Shown here in pieces: positions 36,055 to 44,849 of a DNA stretch of 64,000 nt. The translations under genes and the position numbers were made by a program. Below the pieces are notes generated by a model. The model saw nothing but the letters and a program-made list of their open reading frames with translations. It was not told the origin of the DNA and ran no database searches. Each line of letters starts with the position of its first letter. The first letter of the stretch is position 1. The DNA is from Gammaproteobacteria bacterium (GTDB lineage Bacteria; Pseudomonadota; Gammaproteobacteria; SZUA-152), in NCBI GenBank assembly GCA_021647705.1, contig JAKIUF010000013.1, positions 22,763 through 86,762 of the forward strand. Reading direction: 5' to 3'.

Positions 36055-36082
36055 TAAAGATTTTGCCGCTTTTTGCCGCTAG
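36055..36082 (+). promoter_or_regulatory. Candidate sigma-28 (FliA) flagellar promoter before flgT
   Basis: TAAAGATT (36055-36062), 12 bp, GCCGCTAG (36075-36082). The consensus is TAAAGTTT, 11 bp, GCCGATAA, so the -10 has two mismatches and the spacer is one longer. Weak, but it fits the flagellar genes. Confidence 0.35.
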
Positions 36083-36142
36083 CGGCAGTAATTGATTGCT
36101 TGCCATCGGTGGTGTTGCCGATGACAGGCCGGAGGAGTCAGC

Positions 36143-37414
36143 GTGGTGACAGACGTGCGGTTTATGAAAACGTATTTTATGTGGTGTGCTGGTTTGTTAT
36201 TGGTTTGCATGCTGGTGGGCGCGGTGCAGGCCCAGGCAGTGGAGGCGGAAGGTACGTCGCCGATCAATGGCCCGGTAGGTGTGGCTAAACGCCTAGCTTT
36301 GCAGGATGCCATTCGACAAGCACTGTTGCAGGCCAATGCTCAGGTTTCCACCACCACAGTGGTGTCGTCCCGTGGGGTGGTATCGGATAATGTCCGCTTT
36401 ACTGCACGGGGCAATGTCACCAACGTGGTGATCCTCGATGAGTGGACGGATGAGACCAATTATTACGTGCGTATCCGGGCACAGGTGCCGGGTGCGATTG
36501 TGGTGACAAATCGTGCTATGGGAACTAATGCCGGAGCACGCAATGCCAGTTTGCAAGTATCAGCAGCCCCATCCGATTTGAGTGCCCAGTATCGCCGCAA
36601 GATGGCGATTACCCAGTTTCATGTGCTGGATCGTGCCCAGATTGCTGATTTGCCAAATATTGAAATTGCGCTTGCCCGCGAACTAAAGCGTCGCTTGGAT
36701 GTGGATGGGCATGTTCGCACTGTTGATGCCTCGCAGTATTTATTGCCGCTGGGTGATGATGCTGGTGTGGTATCACAAGGACGTATTCTGGGTGCCTTGC
36801 CAGCCGCGCAGGAAGTCGGGCAGTTGGCCACAGAGTTTGCAGAATCCCTGGGAGCACAATTTGTGGTAAGCGGGGTCATTCGTGACATGAGTGTAACCAA
36901 ACACCTGCTGGGCGCGCGAGTGCGGCATCTGGAGCTGGATGTCATTGTGCATGATGGTATTACCGGTGCCGAAGTGGCACGTCATCGGCTTAACGAATCA
37001 GTCGTGGATGCCGGGCTGTTTGATTTCCCCACTACGCTGCCAGTATTGAATGACAAGTTTTATGCTTCGCCTTTTGGGCAGAGAATTCATCGCGTTTTGG
37101 ATAAGCTGGTGAGCATGTTGGTTAATGATCTCAGCTCGCAGCTGTTTACTGCGCGAGTGATTCGTGCTGAGGGTAAACAGGTGTTTTTTGATGCCGGTGG
37201 TGCGGCCAACATCAAGGTAGGTGATGTGCTGAATGCTTTTCAATTGAGTCAGTCTGCGGTGAATGATTTTCCAGGTCAACGGGCATTGGGTTTTTCGGAA
37301 AACCCTACCAGTATTCTGGTAGTGACTCAGGTGCAACGGCTTTTTTCAGTGGGAGAACTGGACTCGGAAACGACTAGGCTGAGTCCAGGGGACGTGATTC
37401 GTTTTGAACCCTGA
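36143..37414 (+). CDS. flgT: Flagellar assembly protein T (FlgT)
   Basis: 423 residues: a signal peptide ending VQAQA, an N-terminal domain with the family block RLALQDAIRQALLQANAQVS and RGNVTNVVILDEWTD, a middle TolB-N-like domain (about 145-300, GAQFVVSGVIRDMS) and a C-terminal domain (about 325-423). FlgT forms the H-ring on the basal body of Na+-driven flagella and supports T-ring assembly. GTG 36143 is chosen because GGAGGAG lies 5 bp upstream; ATG 36164 is an alternative closer to the signal peptide. Divergent from motY. Confidence 0.85.
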   Translation: MVTDVRFMKTYFMWCAGLLLVCMLVGAVQAQAVEAEGTSPINGPVGVAKRLALQDAIRQALLQANAQVSTTTVVSSRGVVSDNVRFTARGNVTNVVILDEWTDETNYYVRIRAQVPGAIVVTNRAMGTNAGARNASLQVSAAPSDLSAQYRRKMAITQFHVLDRAQIADLPNIEIALARELKRRLDVDGHVRTVDASQYLLPLGDDAGVVSQGRILGALPAAQEVGQLATEFAESLGAQFVVSGVIRDMSVTKHLLGARVRHLELDVIVHDGITGAEVARHRLNESVVDAGLFDFPTTLPVLNDKFYASPFGQRIHRVLDKLVSMLVNDLSSQLFTARVIRAEGKQVFFDAGGAANIKVGDVLNAFQLSQSAVNDFPGQRALGFSENPTSILVVTQVQRLFSVGELDSETTRLSPGDVIRFEP

Positions 37415-37434
37415 GTTTATTAGACGCTAATATT

Positions 37435-37520
37435 TATGCAGGCTTTAAATGTGGATTAATATTGCGCAGGCTTCTGTCAGAATGCGAATTATAGCGTCAT
37501 GCAAAAACTGTCAGTTATTG
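37435..37520 (+). repeat. Family B left end followed by family C repeat, copy 1
   Basis: ATGCAGGCTTTAAATGTGGA (family B left end), then from 37461 ATTGCGCAGGCTTCTGTCAG and the AATGCGAATTATAGCGTCAT block. The second part matches 63552-63610 with scattered differences. It fills much of the gap after flgT. Confidence 0.55.
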
Positions 37521-37617
37521 GTTCACTCCTTGAGCGGGTAACATTAGTTAGGAGTGCGCATGTTCTTTAACGCATTACATATTCGATGTTCTCTACACAA
37601 ATAACCAGAGTCAGAAT

Positions 37618-37917
37618 TTACTGGATCGAAGTGATTCTGCCAGCAATAGTGTAATGCGACGTCATACCATTGGTTTGTGTGCGCACTACTTTTATTGTTG
37701 CATCAAATGGCGATACCACGGAGTGTTGTGGTGTGATAGTGACTGCCAGTTCTGCTCCCAGCGGAATTTCCTGTTCAGAGGTAAACATAATACCTGTGGC
37801 GCTGAGATTACAGCAGACCCCTTGCTGAACCTCATTTGAGTCGGTTCTCCTAAATTGCAAAACATGGTCGGTATTCATGCGAATAAAGTCACGTTTCTCT
37901 TCGTAATCAATCGACAT
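37618..37917 (-). CDS. PilZ-domain cyclic-di-GMP receptor
   Basis: 99 residues from ATG 37917 (MSIDYEEKRDFIRMN), with GGGAA upstream; the longer frame to 38031 adds sequence unlike PilZ. Both c-di-GMP-binding motifs are present: RDFIR (RxxxR) near residue 9 and NLSATG (the [D/N]xSxxG motif) near residue 38. A stand-alone PilZ protein typically switches motility or secretion machinery when c-di-GMP rises. It lies between the flagellar pair and a gene set with an HD-GYP c-di-GMP phosphodiesterase, so a link to motility control is likely. Confidence 0.9.
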   Translation of the reverse strand: MSIDYEEKRDFIRMNTDHVLQFRRTDSNEVQQGVCCNLSATGIMFTSEQEIPLGAELAVTITPQHSVVSPFDATIKVVRTQTNGMTSHYTIAGRITSIQ

Positions 37918-38101
37918 TTCAAAATTCCCAAGCTGTGTGTTTACTGTTTTAGTTAGCAGATGTATGGAATGTCTGCAAGATTCAGGCGATTTTTGACGAA
38001 TAAAACAGGCTATTTCACCAGTGAATTGCATTATTTCTCTTTATTTTTAAAGAAGCCCCTACAGCTGACGATGTATTCGCGGCAAAGTAATAAAACCGTT
38101 G

Positions 38102-38143
38102 TAATCGTTATAATCGTTTGAATCGTTGTCTAGTCTAGTCTAG
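38102..38143. promoter_or_regulatory. 9-bp-period iterons and (TCTAG)3 upstream of the HTH-receiver gene
   Basis: AATCGTT occurs at 38103, 38112 and 38121, exactly 9 bp apart. It is followed by TCTAG three times in tandem (38129-38143). The array ends 48 bp before the start of a BldC-like protein. BldC-type proteins are known to bind direct repeats cooperatively, so autoregulation is a reasonable inference. Confidence 0.5.
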
Positions 38144-38191
38144 TGTTTAACGGTAGTTGTGCAGAATTATTTTAATAAGCGGGAAAATACG

Positions 38192-38830
38192 ATGGGTAAA
38201 CCTGCAAATAAGGTTCGTTATATGACGCCAAGTGAGGCTGCGACATTGTTGATGATTTCTCCGGTGACTCTGCGGCATTGGGCGTTAGCAGGAAAACTGA
38301 ATTTCGTGACCACCCCAGGAGGACACCGGCGCTTTGCTGAAGATGAAGTGAAACGATTTGCTTCTCGGCACATGTCGGCAAATGAAGTATTGGTTACACA
38401 TGTCAACTCTGTCTATCGTGACGATGACACGCATCGCATTCTTATTGTGGACGATGATGAGCAGCTCTCCAGTTTTTTGGTAGAGCTGTTGCAGGGATTG
38501 CCTGATTCTGTGCAAACAGAAGTTGCTAATGATGGTTTTGACGCAGGGCAAAAATTACAGGCTTTTCGTCCCCATACCGTATTGTTGGATTTAATGATGC
38601 CGGGTATCAAGGGTTTTGATGTGTGTCGAAAAATCAAGGAGAATCCAGAAACCTGTAGTACAAGGGTGGTGGTGATGACGGGTTATCATACGCCTGAGAA
38701 TATGATGCGGGCTATGGAGGCAGGTGCTGAAGCCTGTCTGGCCAAGCCGCTTGACAAAGCCCAATTGTTTAAAGTTATTGTATTGGGTGGGTTAAGTGGG
38801 ATAGAAAAAATAACTAATACTTATAGTTAG
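38192..38830 (+). CDS. BldC/MerR-like HTH domain fused to a response-regulator receiver
   Basis: 212 residues. Residues about 8-58 form a winged HTH of the BldC/excisionase type (MTPSEAATLLMISPVTLRHW, AGKLNFVTTPGGHRRFAEDE). Residues about 83-205 form a CheY-like receiver with phospho-acceptor Asp133 in LLDLMMPG, acidic pair DDDE and conserved Thr/Lys (VVVMTGYH, LAKPLD). The order is DNA-binding first and receiver second, the reverse of most response regulators. GGGAAAATACG precedes ATG 38192. The next two genes encode a receiver-HD-GYP protein and a hybrid kinase, so it is probably phosphorylated within this cluster. Confidence 0.9.
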   Translation: MGKPANKVRYMTPSEAATLLMISPVTLRHWALAGKLNFVTTPGGHRRFAEDEVKRFASRHMSANEVLVTHVNSVYRDDDTHRILIVDDDEQLSSFLVELLQGLPDSVQTEVANDGFDAGQKLQAFRPHTVLLDLMMPGIKGFDVCRKIKENPETCSTRVVVMTGYHTPENMMRAMEAGAEACLAKPLDKAQLFKVIVLGGLSGIEKITNTYS

Positions 38831-38959
38831 GGAAAATAAATAAAGTTTTTCCATTGCCAAAATAAAAAATAATCACCAGCTAGCATTCATTTTGCAGTTG
38901 AAAAGTTAAATAAATATGTATTTTGGTGTCATAACCTGGCATTAATTGAGGGAATGAAG

Positions 38960-40024
38960 ATGTCTTTGGCTAAAATACAGCAACCGTTCAAGGTGCTTAT
39001 TGTCGATGATGAAAAACAGCATCGAGAGTTGGAGAAAGAAGTTTTGAGCGGCTCCCGTTATTGTGTAAGTGAAGCCTGTAACGGCGAAGAAGCATTGGAT
39101 AAATTGCGTAAAGAAGAGTTTGATGTGGTGTTGGCTGACAAGCGTATGCCGGGTATGGATGGTGATGAACTGTGTCGGCAGATTCGCAATGACCTGGGTT
39201 TGAAATTGTTGCCGGTGATTATGGTGACTGGCACCAATGATCGCATGGAACTGTTAAAAAGCTTGCAGGCGGGTGCCAACGACTTTATTCACAAACCTTA
39301 TAACCCTATGGAGTTGATGGCGCGCACTGATAATTTGGCTACGCACAAACGGCTCACCGATCAACTGGAAAATGCCGAGACATTATTGTTTGCTTTGGCC
39401 CGCATGGTGGAAGCGCGTGACGAACACACCGGTAACCATTGTTCACGTCTGGCACATATTTCGGTAGTGATGGGTGAGGCTATGGGTTTGAGTTCGGAAG
39501 AACTGACCGCATTGCGCCGGGGAGGTGTGTTACACGATATTGGCAAGCTGGGTATTCCCGACAGTATTCTGCTCAAGGACGGACCGTTAAACGATGCAGA
39601 ATGGATTGTGATGCGTCAGCACACCATTATTGGTGATGAATTATTGCGTGGCCTGAAGAGTATGGAATTAACCCAGCCGATTGTGCGCAGCCATCATGAG
39701 CGCTGGGATGGCGGTGGTTACCCTGATGGTTTAAAGGGTGAAGAAATTCCATTGTTGGCCCGCGTTTTCCAGTTAGTTGATATTTATGATGCTCTGGCCA
39801 ATGCGCGACCTTATAAGCCTGCGTTCAATATTGAAAAAATTACCCTGATTATGACCGGCGAGGTAGAAAGTGGGTGGCGTGATCCTGAGCTGACTGCGCT
39901 GTTCCTGAAAATCTTGCACGAACGCCCCGATGATCTGCTGTTAAGTGTTGGCGAAGAATGTGACATGGGGACCGAGGTATTTGAAAATATTCAGCGTACT
40001 GGCGCACTGACCTGGAAAGAATGA
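38960..40024 (+). CDS. Response regulator with HD-GYP phosphodiesterase domain
   Basis: 354 residues from ATG 38960 (GAGGGA 6 bp upstream; ATG 38954 is too close to it). A receiver domain (about 10-130) has acceptor Asp60 (LADKRMPG). It is followed by an HD-GYP domain (about 145-345) with HD at 192-193 in LHDIGKLGIPDSIL and GYP near 253 in HHERWDGGGYPDGL. HD-GYP enzymes hydrolyse cyclic di-GMP; all the usual motif residues seem present. The stop is 1 bp before the hybrid kinase start, so the two are translationally linked and the kinase is the likely phosphodonor. Confidence 0.93.
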   Translation: MSLAKIQQPFKVLIVDDEKQHRELEKEVLSGSRYCVSEACNGEEALDKLRKEEFDVVLADKRMPGMDGDELCRQIRNDLGLKLLPVIMVTGTNDRMELLKSLQAGANDFIHKPYNPMELMARTDNLATHKRLTDQLENAETLLFALARMVEARDEHTGNHCSRLAHISVVMGEAMGLSSEELTALRRGGVLHDIGKLGIPDSILLKDGPLNDAEWIVMRQHTIIGDELLRGLKSMELTQPIVRSHHERWDGGGYPDGLKGEEIPLLARVFQLVDIYDALANARPYKPAFNIEKITLIMTGEVESGWRDPELTALFLKILHERPDDLLLSVGEECDMGTEVFENIQRTGALTWKE

Positions 40025-40025
40025 T

Positions 40026-42842
40026 ATGGCTTTTGAAAATCGTATATTGAGTTCCGAGTTGCCGAAACTGGGGCTGGCACCACTGGAAATTCTGCAAAAA
40101 GTTTTCGATCAGCACGCCATTATTTCAGTCACCAATGTGGCAGGTATGATTACTTATGCCAATGATAAGTTTTGTGAAGTCAGTGGTTACCAGCGGGATG
40201 AGCTGATGGGGGTTAATCACCGCATTGTTAAATCAGGCAATCATCCGCCGGAATTTTTTCGTGGTATGTGGCGCACTATTGCACAGGGTGGAACCTGGCA
40301 GGGTCAGATCCAGAACCGTCGTAAGGACGGCAGTGATTACTGGGTGCAGACCACTATCATGCCGGTATTTAACGACCAAGGTAAGCCGGAACAATATATT
40401 TCTATTCGTACTGATGTTACCCAGCAAGTTTTATCGCGACGTGATTTAAGTAAGTTTAAACAGCTTCTGGATCAGACGCTTGATAGTGTTTTTCTTTTTG
40501 ATGCTGAGCATCTTTCTTTTACCTATGTGAATATGGGCGCTGTTGAGCAGGTAGGGTATACCGAACTTGAATTGTTAACGATGGGTCCGGTGGATATCAA
40601 GCCGGAGATTAATGAACAGCAATTTCGCACAATGCTTTTGCCATTGTTAAATGATGAAGTAGACAGCCTTACTTTTGAGACCGTGCATCAACACAAATCA
40701 GGACAGCAGGTGCCGGTGGAGCTTTTTCTGCAATATTTTCCGGAGCATGACGGTGATGGTCAGTTCATTGCCATTGTGCGTGATATTGCCGAGCGAAAAC
40801 GTCTTGTGGATGCGTTGGAAGCGCTAACCGTTGCGGATCCGGCCAAGAATGTTTTTCATTCTATTGCCAAATCTGTAGCGGATGCTTTGGAGGTGCGCTG
40901 GGCGGGGGTGGGTAAGATTTCTGAAAATGGCAATGATATTGAATTATTGGGTTTTTGGGATACGGGTCACGAAGGCGAGCTTTTTACATATGCATTGAAA
41001 GACACGCCTTCCGATGATGTCTGTAGGCAGCGTGAACCGCTGATTATTCCTGAACAGGTCGTGGACCGTTACCCGGATGATGCCCTGCTGTGTGATATCG
41101 GAGCGGTCAGCTATAGAGGAAAGCCTTTACTCAATAGTGATGGTCGTGAGATCGGCGTGTTGTTCGCAATTGATGACAAGCCTTGTGAAGAAGCTGCAAC
41201 GGAGCGTGCTTTAATGCGCGTTGCCGCCAAGCGCGCCGCATTGGAACTACAGCGTTTGCAGGCAGAGCAAATGGCGCAAAGTCATGGTGAGCAGATGTAT
41301 GAAACGCTGGAACGTATCAGCGATGGTTTTTTCTCGCTAGACGATCAATGGCGTTTTACCTATGTTAATCCTTCTGCCGCCAATATTTTTGATACTGCAT
41401 GGTATAAATTACGCGGAGAATGTATCTGGAATGTCATGCCGGATGTGGCCAGCTTTTTTCAAGTGCATTTGCGGCGGGCTATGCAAGAGCAAAACCGGGT
41501 CTGGATTGAGGAGTTTTATGCCCCCTTGAATCGCTGGCTGGCTTTGTATGTGTATCCTTCGCCAGAGGGTGTATCGGTTTATATTCAGGATGTCAGCGAA
41601 TACAAACGGCTTAAACTGGAACATCAGCGTATGGAAAAACAGGTGCAACAGGCACAAAAAATGGATGCTATCGGCCAGCTGACGGCAGGTATAGCTCATG
41701 ATTTTAATAATATTCTAGCCAGTATTAATGGTTATACTGATCTGGCGTTAACCCGTTGCGTGGGTGAAGGACAGGAAAAACTACAGGAGTATCTGGAACA
41801 GGTTTACAAGGCCGGTGAGCGGGCGCGTGATCTGATTCAGCAGATGATGGCCTACAGTCGAAATAACGAAGCAGACATGACAAACCTGGACCCGCGGCCG
41901 TTAATCAGAGAAACGGTGAAAATGCTGCGTTCCACTTTACCCGCCAGTCTTCGATTGACATTTGATTCCCCGCCTGATGATGAATGCATCAATATCAGTA
42001 TGGAACCGGTGCAACTACAGCAAATGGTAATGAATTTGTGTGTTAATGCCCGTGACGCCATGCATGGCAAAGGGCGGCTGGATTTACAGCTTGAGATCAT
42101 ACATCATCAGTGTCCGGTCGAATGTACCTCGTGTCATGAGGCCATTCAGGGTGATTATGTGGCACTGTCGGTGCGGGACAGTGGCGATGGCATGGCTCCT
42201 GATATCCTGGAACATTTGTTTGAGCCTTTTTTTACCACCAAGGATGTCGGTGAAGGTACCGGGCTGGGTTTGTCTGTGGTGCATGGAATTATGCACGACC
42301 ATAAGGGGCATATCCGGGTTGAGTCACAAGCGGGCCAGGGGACCGTTTTCTATTTGTTGTTTCCGCTACTGACAGAGGATATTGTTACCGAAAACACGCA
42401 TGTTGCGATAGCCCACACTCGGGCTGAAAGTCTGGGTGAGCCCTCTGTTACTGTGGTGGGTAAACGTATTTTGGTGGTGGATGACGAACCTTCAGTATTG
42501 GGTTTTTTGCAAGCCTGGCTGAAGCGCAAAGGTTTTGAAGTACAAGCCTATGGCGATAGTCGTGAAGCCTGGGCTTATTTTGAAACTCATCGGGATGAAG
42601 TTGATTTACTCATTACCGACCAGACCATGCCCGGGATAACGGGCAGAGAGCTGATAAAAAAAGTGTTGGCCCTGCAACCACAGTTGCCCACTATTTTATG
42701 CAGCGGCTACACTGACCAAATCAGTGCCGAACAAATTGACGACCTGGGAATTCGTCATTTTGCGGAAAAGCCTTTTAATCACAAACAGTTTTTAGGGGTT
42801 ATCGAGCAATTGTTGAGTGAGCGAGGTGCCGAAATGCACTAG
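40026..42842 (+). CDS. Hybrid sensor histidine kinase (PAS-PAS-GAF-PAS-HisKA-HATPase-receiver)
   Basis: 938 residues without membrane helices, so a cytoplasmic sensor. Domains: PAS (about 25-140, VTNVAGMITYANDKFCEVSG), PAS (about 145-260), GAF (about 270-410), PAS (about 425-535), HisKA with phospho-acceptor His558 in TAGIAHDFNNILA, HATPase (about 665-790, with NLCVNARDAM, DSGDGM and GTGLGLSVVHGI), and a C-terminal receiver with Asp865 (LLITDQTMPG). The GAF reads like a cyclic-nucleotide or small-ligand pocket, but the ligand is unknown. Its gene runs into a tRNA remnant, and its stop codon lies in the former T-stem. Confidence 0.93.
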   Translation: MAFENRILSSELPKLGLAPLEILQKVFDQHAIISVTNVAGMITYANDKFCEVSGYQRDELMGVNHRIVKSGNHPPEFFRGMWRTIAQGGTWQGQIQNRRKDGSDYWVQTTIMPVFNDQGKPEQYISIRTDVTQQVLSRRDLSKFKQLLDQTLDSVFLFDAEHLSFTYVNMGAVEQVGYTELELLTMGPVDIKPEINEQQFRTMLLPLLNDEVDSLTFETVHQHKSGQQVPVELFLQYFPEHDGDGQFIAIVRDIAERKRLVDALEALTVADPAKNVFHSIAKSVADALEVRWAGVGKISENGNDIELLGFWDTGHEGELFTYALKDTPSDDVCRQREPLIIPEQVVDRYPDDALLCDIGAVSYRGKPLLNSDGREIGVLFAIDDKPCEEAATERALMRVAAKRAALELQRLQAEQMAQSHGEQMYETLERISDGFFSLDDQWRFTYVNPSAANIFDTAWYKLRGECIWNVMPDVASFFQVHLRRAMQEQNRVWIEEFYAPLNRWLALYVYPSPEGVSVYIQDVSEYKRLKLEHQRMEKQVQQAQKMDAIGQLTAGIAHDFNNILASINGYTDLALTRCVGEGQEKLQEYLEQVYKAGERARDLIQQMMAYSRNNEADMTNLDPRPLIRETVKMLRSTLPASLRLTFDSPPDDECINISMEPVQLQQMVMNLCVNARDAMHGKGRLDLQLEIIHHQCPVECTSCHEAIQGDYVALSVRDSGDGMAPDILEHLFEPFFTTKDVGEGTGLGLSVVHGIMHDHKGHIRVESQAGQGTVFYLLFPLLTEDIVTENTHVAIAHTRAESLGEPSVTVVGKRILVVDDEPSVLGFLQAWLKRKGFEVQAYGDSREAWAYFETHRDEVDLLITDQTMPGITGRELIKKVLALQPQLPTILCSGYTDQISAEQIDDLGIRHFAEKPFNHKQFLGVIEQLLSERGAEMH

Positions 42843-42904
42843 GGGGCTCGAACCCCTATTACCGACGTGGGAGGCCAGTGTCCTAACCATTAGACGAAGG
42901 GAGC
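42841..42904 (-). pseudogene. 3'-truncated tRNA-Gly(CCC)-like gene
   Basis: On the minus strand, 42904 down to 42841 folds as a tRNA: acceptor 5' half GCTCCCT, D-arm GTCTAATGGTTAGGAC, anticodon arm CTGGC-CTCCCAC-GTCGG (anticodon CCC, at 42871-42869), and T-arm AGGGG-TTCGAGC-CCCCT. The expected 3' acceptor half AGGGAGC is missing; the genome has AGTGCAT there, which is the end of the kinase gene. Only two or three acceptor pairs can form, and no CCA end is encoded. The body looks tRNA-Glu-like with a Gly anticodon. Most likely non-functional. Confidence 0.7.
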
Positions 42905-42942
42905 CCGGGCGAAAAAAGTGCTATTATACGCCGCCTTGGGGA

Positions 42943-44304
42943 TTGCTTAAGAAATATCAGCCGGAATATTATTGTGAACCACAGCTTTTGACTATTGAAT
43001 TAACAGACAAGCCGGGCTCGCCCAATGTCATTCCGCGGCCTGAGCATATCATCACCCGGACGAACATCTGCGAGAGCGCATTAAAGGTATTGTACCGCCT
43101 CAAAGCCGCAGGTTTTGAGGCTTTTTTGGTGGGTGGAGGGGTGCGTGATCTGTTGCTGGGACGCGAACCCAAAGATTTTGATATCGCCACGAATGCTCTT
43201 CCTGAAGAAGTGACCGGATTGTTTCGTAACAGTCGCCTCATTGGCCGACGTTTCAAGTTAGTGCATGTGCGTTTTGGTCGCGAGATTATCGAAGTGGCCA
43301 CTTTTCGCAGTGGTCACGATGCGGCCAGTGACGATATGGGCCGCATGGAAGACGGCATGATTCTGCGTGACAATGTTTATGGCAACCTGGAAGACGATGC
43401 CTGGCGTCGCGATTTCACCATTAATTCCTTGTATTACGACATTCGCGATTTTTCGGTGGTGGATTACACCGGCGGGGTGAGTGATCTGGAAAAAGGTGTG
43501 TTGCGCATCATTGGTGACGCCGAACAGCGTTATCTGGAAGACCCGGTACGCATGCTGCGTGCGGTGCGTTTTGCCGCCAAACTGGGTTTTCGCATTCATG
43601 CCGACAGTGAAGCGCCGATCACCAGACTGGGTGATCGACTGGAAGCAGTGCCTGCGGCACGCTTGTTTGATGAGATGCTTAAATTGTTCCTTTCCGGCTA
43701 TGCCGTGGAAACCTTCGAACTGCTGCGCCACTACGATTTGTTCCGTTATTTGTTTCCTGAAACCGACGACTGTCTGGCAAAAGAGGAAAAAGGCTTTCCA
43801 CACATGCTGGTGGCCAAAGGCCTGCTCAACACTGATGACCGGGTGGCCGAAGGCAAACCGGTAACTCCGGCCTATCTGTTTGCCGTGTTATTGTGGGAGC
43901 CCGTGCGCGAACGTGCTGAAGCCCTGCTGGCTGAGGGGTTCAGCGAAGTTCAGTCCCTGCAAAGAGCGGGTGACGAAGTGATTGCCGCACAAACTCAGCG
44001 CGTTTCGCTACCCAAGCGTTTTAGCCTGCAAACCCGCGAAATCTGGACAATGCAGGCGCGGCTCACGCGACGTAACGGCAAACGGGCAGAGCGCTTGTTT
44101 GCTCAAGCCCGCTTTCGTGCAGCCTATGATTTTTTACTGCTGCGCGCAGACACGGGTGAAGACGAGCTTCAGCCCCTGGCTGACTGGTGGACGGAGTACC
44201 AAGAGGTCAACATCGATAATCGAGTCAATATGGCACAGCAGGTACCCTCAGGGGGTGCCCGGAAAAAACGTCGCCGCCGCCGCAAAAAAGTAGCCCAGGG
44301 ATAG
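42943..44304 (+). CDS. pcnB: Poly(A) polymerase I
   Basis: Adds 3' poly(A) tails to RNA, promoting decay. About 453 residues with the nucleotidyltransferase block FLVGGGVRDLLLGREPKDFD (catalytic Asp pair) and RRDFTINSLYYD, the RNA-binding domain and a basic C-terminus (ARKKRRRRRKK). The start is uncertain: the frame is open to 42817 through the tRNA remnant, with no ATG near the family start. TTG 42943 or TTG 42988 are candidates, and conserved sequence begins at about 43033 (VIPRPEHI). The cluster pcnB-folK-dNK-panB-panC downstream of a sensor kinase recalls the cbrAB-pcnB-folK-panBC order of pseudomonads. Confidence 0.93.
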   Translation: MLKKYQPEYYCEPQLLTIELTDKPGSPNVIPRPEHIITRTNICESALKVLYRLKAAGFEAFLVGGGVRDLLLGREPKDFDIATNALPEEVTGLFRNSRLIGRRFKLVHVRFGREIIEVATFRSGHDAASDDMGRMEDGMILRDNVYGNLEDDAWRRDFTINSLYYDIRDFSVVDYTGGVSDLEKGVLRIIGDAEQRYLEDPVRMLRAVRFAAKLGFRIHADSEAPITRLGDRLEAVPAARLFDEMLKLFLSGYAVETFELLRHYDLFRYLFPETDDCLAKEEKGFPHMLVAKGLLNTDDRVAEGKPVTPAYLFAVLLWEPVRERAEALLAEGFSEVQSLQRAGDEVIAAQTQRVSLPKRFSLQTREIWTMQARLTRRNGKRAERLFAQARFRAAYDFLLLRADTGEDELQPLADWWTEYQEVNIDNRVNMAQQVPSGGARKKRRRRRKKVAQG

Positions 44305-44312
44305 CCTGAAAC

Positions 44313-44825
44313 GTGACGGTTGCCTACGTAGGTCTGGGCAGTAATCTGGCCCAGCCCGAAATTCAGTTGCGCACCGCGCTGACCGAACTTGATGCATTAC
44401 CGCAGAGCCATCGTCTGGCTCATTCCTCTTTATATCGCAGCCCGCCGATGCCGTTTCCCGGACAGCCCAATAATCAACCCGATTATCTCAACGCCGTGGC
44501 CGCACTGGATACCGGGCTGAGCCCCATGGCGCTACTGGCCGCCTTGCAGAACCTGGAAAACCAACACCACCGGCAGCGCGCAGAACGCTGGGGGCCACGC
44601 ACTCTGGACCTCGATCTTCTGTTATTTGGTGACGAAACAATTGACCTGCCCGAACTCACCGTACCCCATCCGGGGCTGTATGAACGTAACTTCGTGCTGT
44701 ATCCTTTAGCAGAATTACTGGCCGAACAGGTGGAGCAATTGCTCATTCCCGGCAGAGGATCCCTGGCCAGCTTACTGGCAGCCTGCCCGCGCGGTGAGCT
44801 GGAAAAGTTAAATTCTATTCCTTAA
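44313..44825 (+). CDS. folK: 2-amino-4-hydroxy-6-hydroxymethyldihydropteridine pyrophosphokinase
   Basis: Folate pathway enzyme that transfers pyrophosphate from ATP to hydroxymethyl-dihydropterin. 170 residues from GTG 44313. The family signatures are VGLGSNLAQPEIQL at the N-terminus and RWGPRTLDLDLLLFGDETID with the Mg-binding DLD, then VPHPGLYERNFVLYPLAEL. It follows pcnB by 8 bp and precedes the deoxynucleoside kinase gene in one operon. Confidence 0.96.
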   Translation: MTVAYVGLGSNLAQPEIQLRTALTELDALPQSHRLAHSSLYRSPPMPFPGQPNNQPDYLNAVAALDTGLSPMALLAALQNLENQHHRQRAERWGPRTLDLDLLLFGDETIDLPELTVPHPGLYERNFVLYPLAELLAEQVEQLLIPGRGSLASLLAACPRGELEKLNSIP

Positions 44826-44849
44826 CATAACAGTAGAGTCAGACGTACC

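Noticed and set aside
42841..42904. Functional tRNA-Gly(CCC)
   Set aside because: The acceptor stem cannot form: the 3' half is replaced by the kinase coding sequence.
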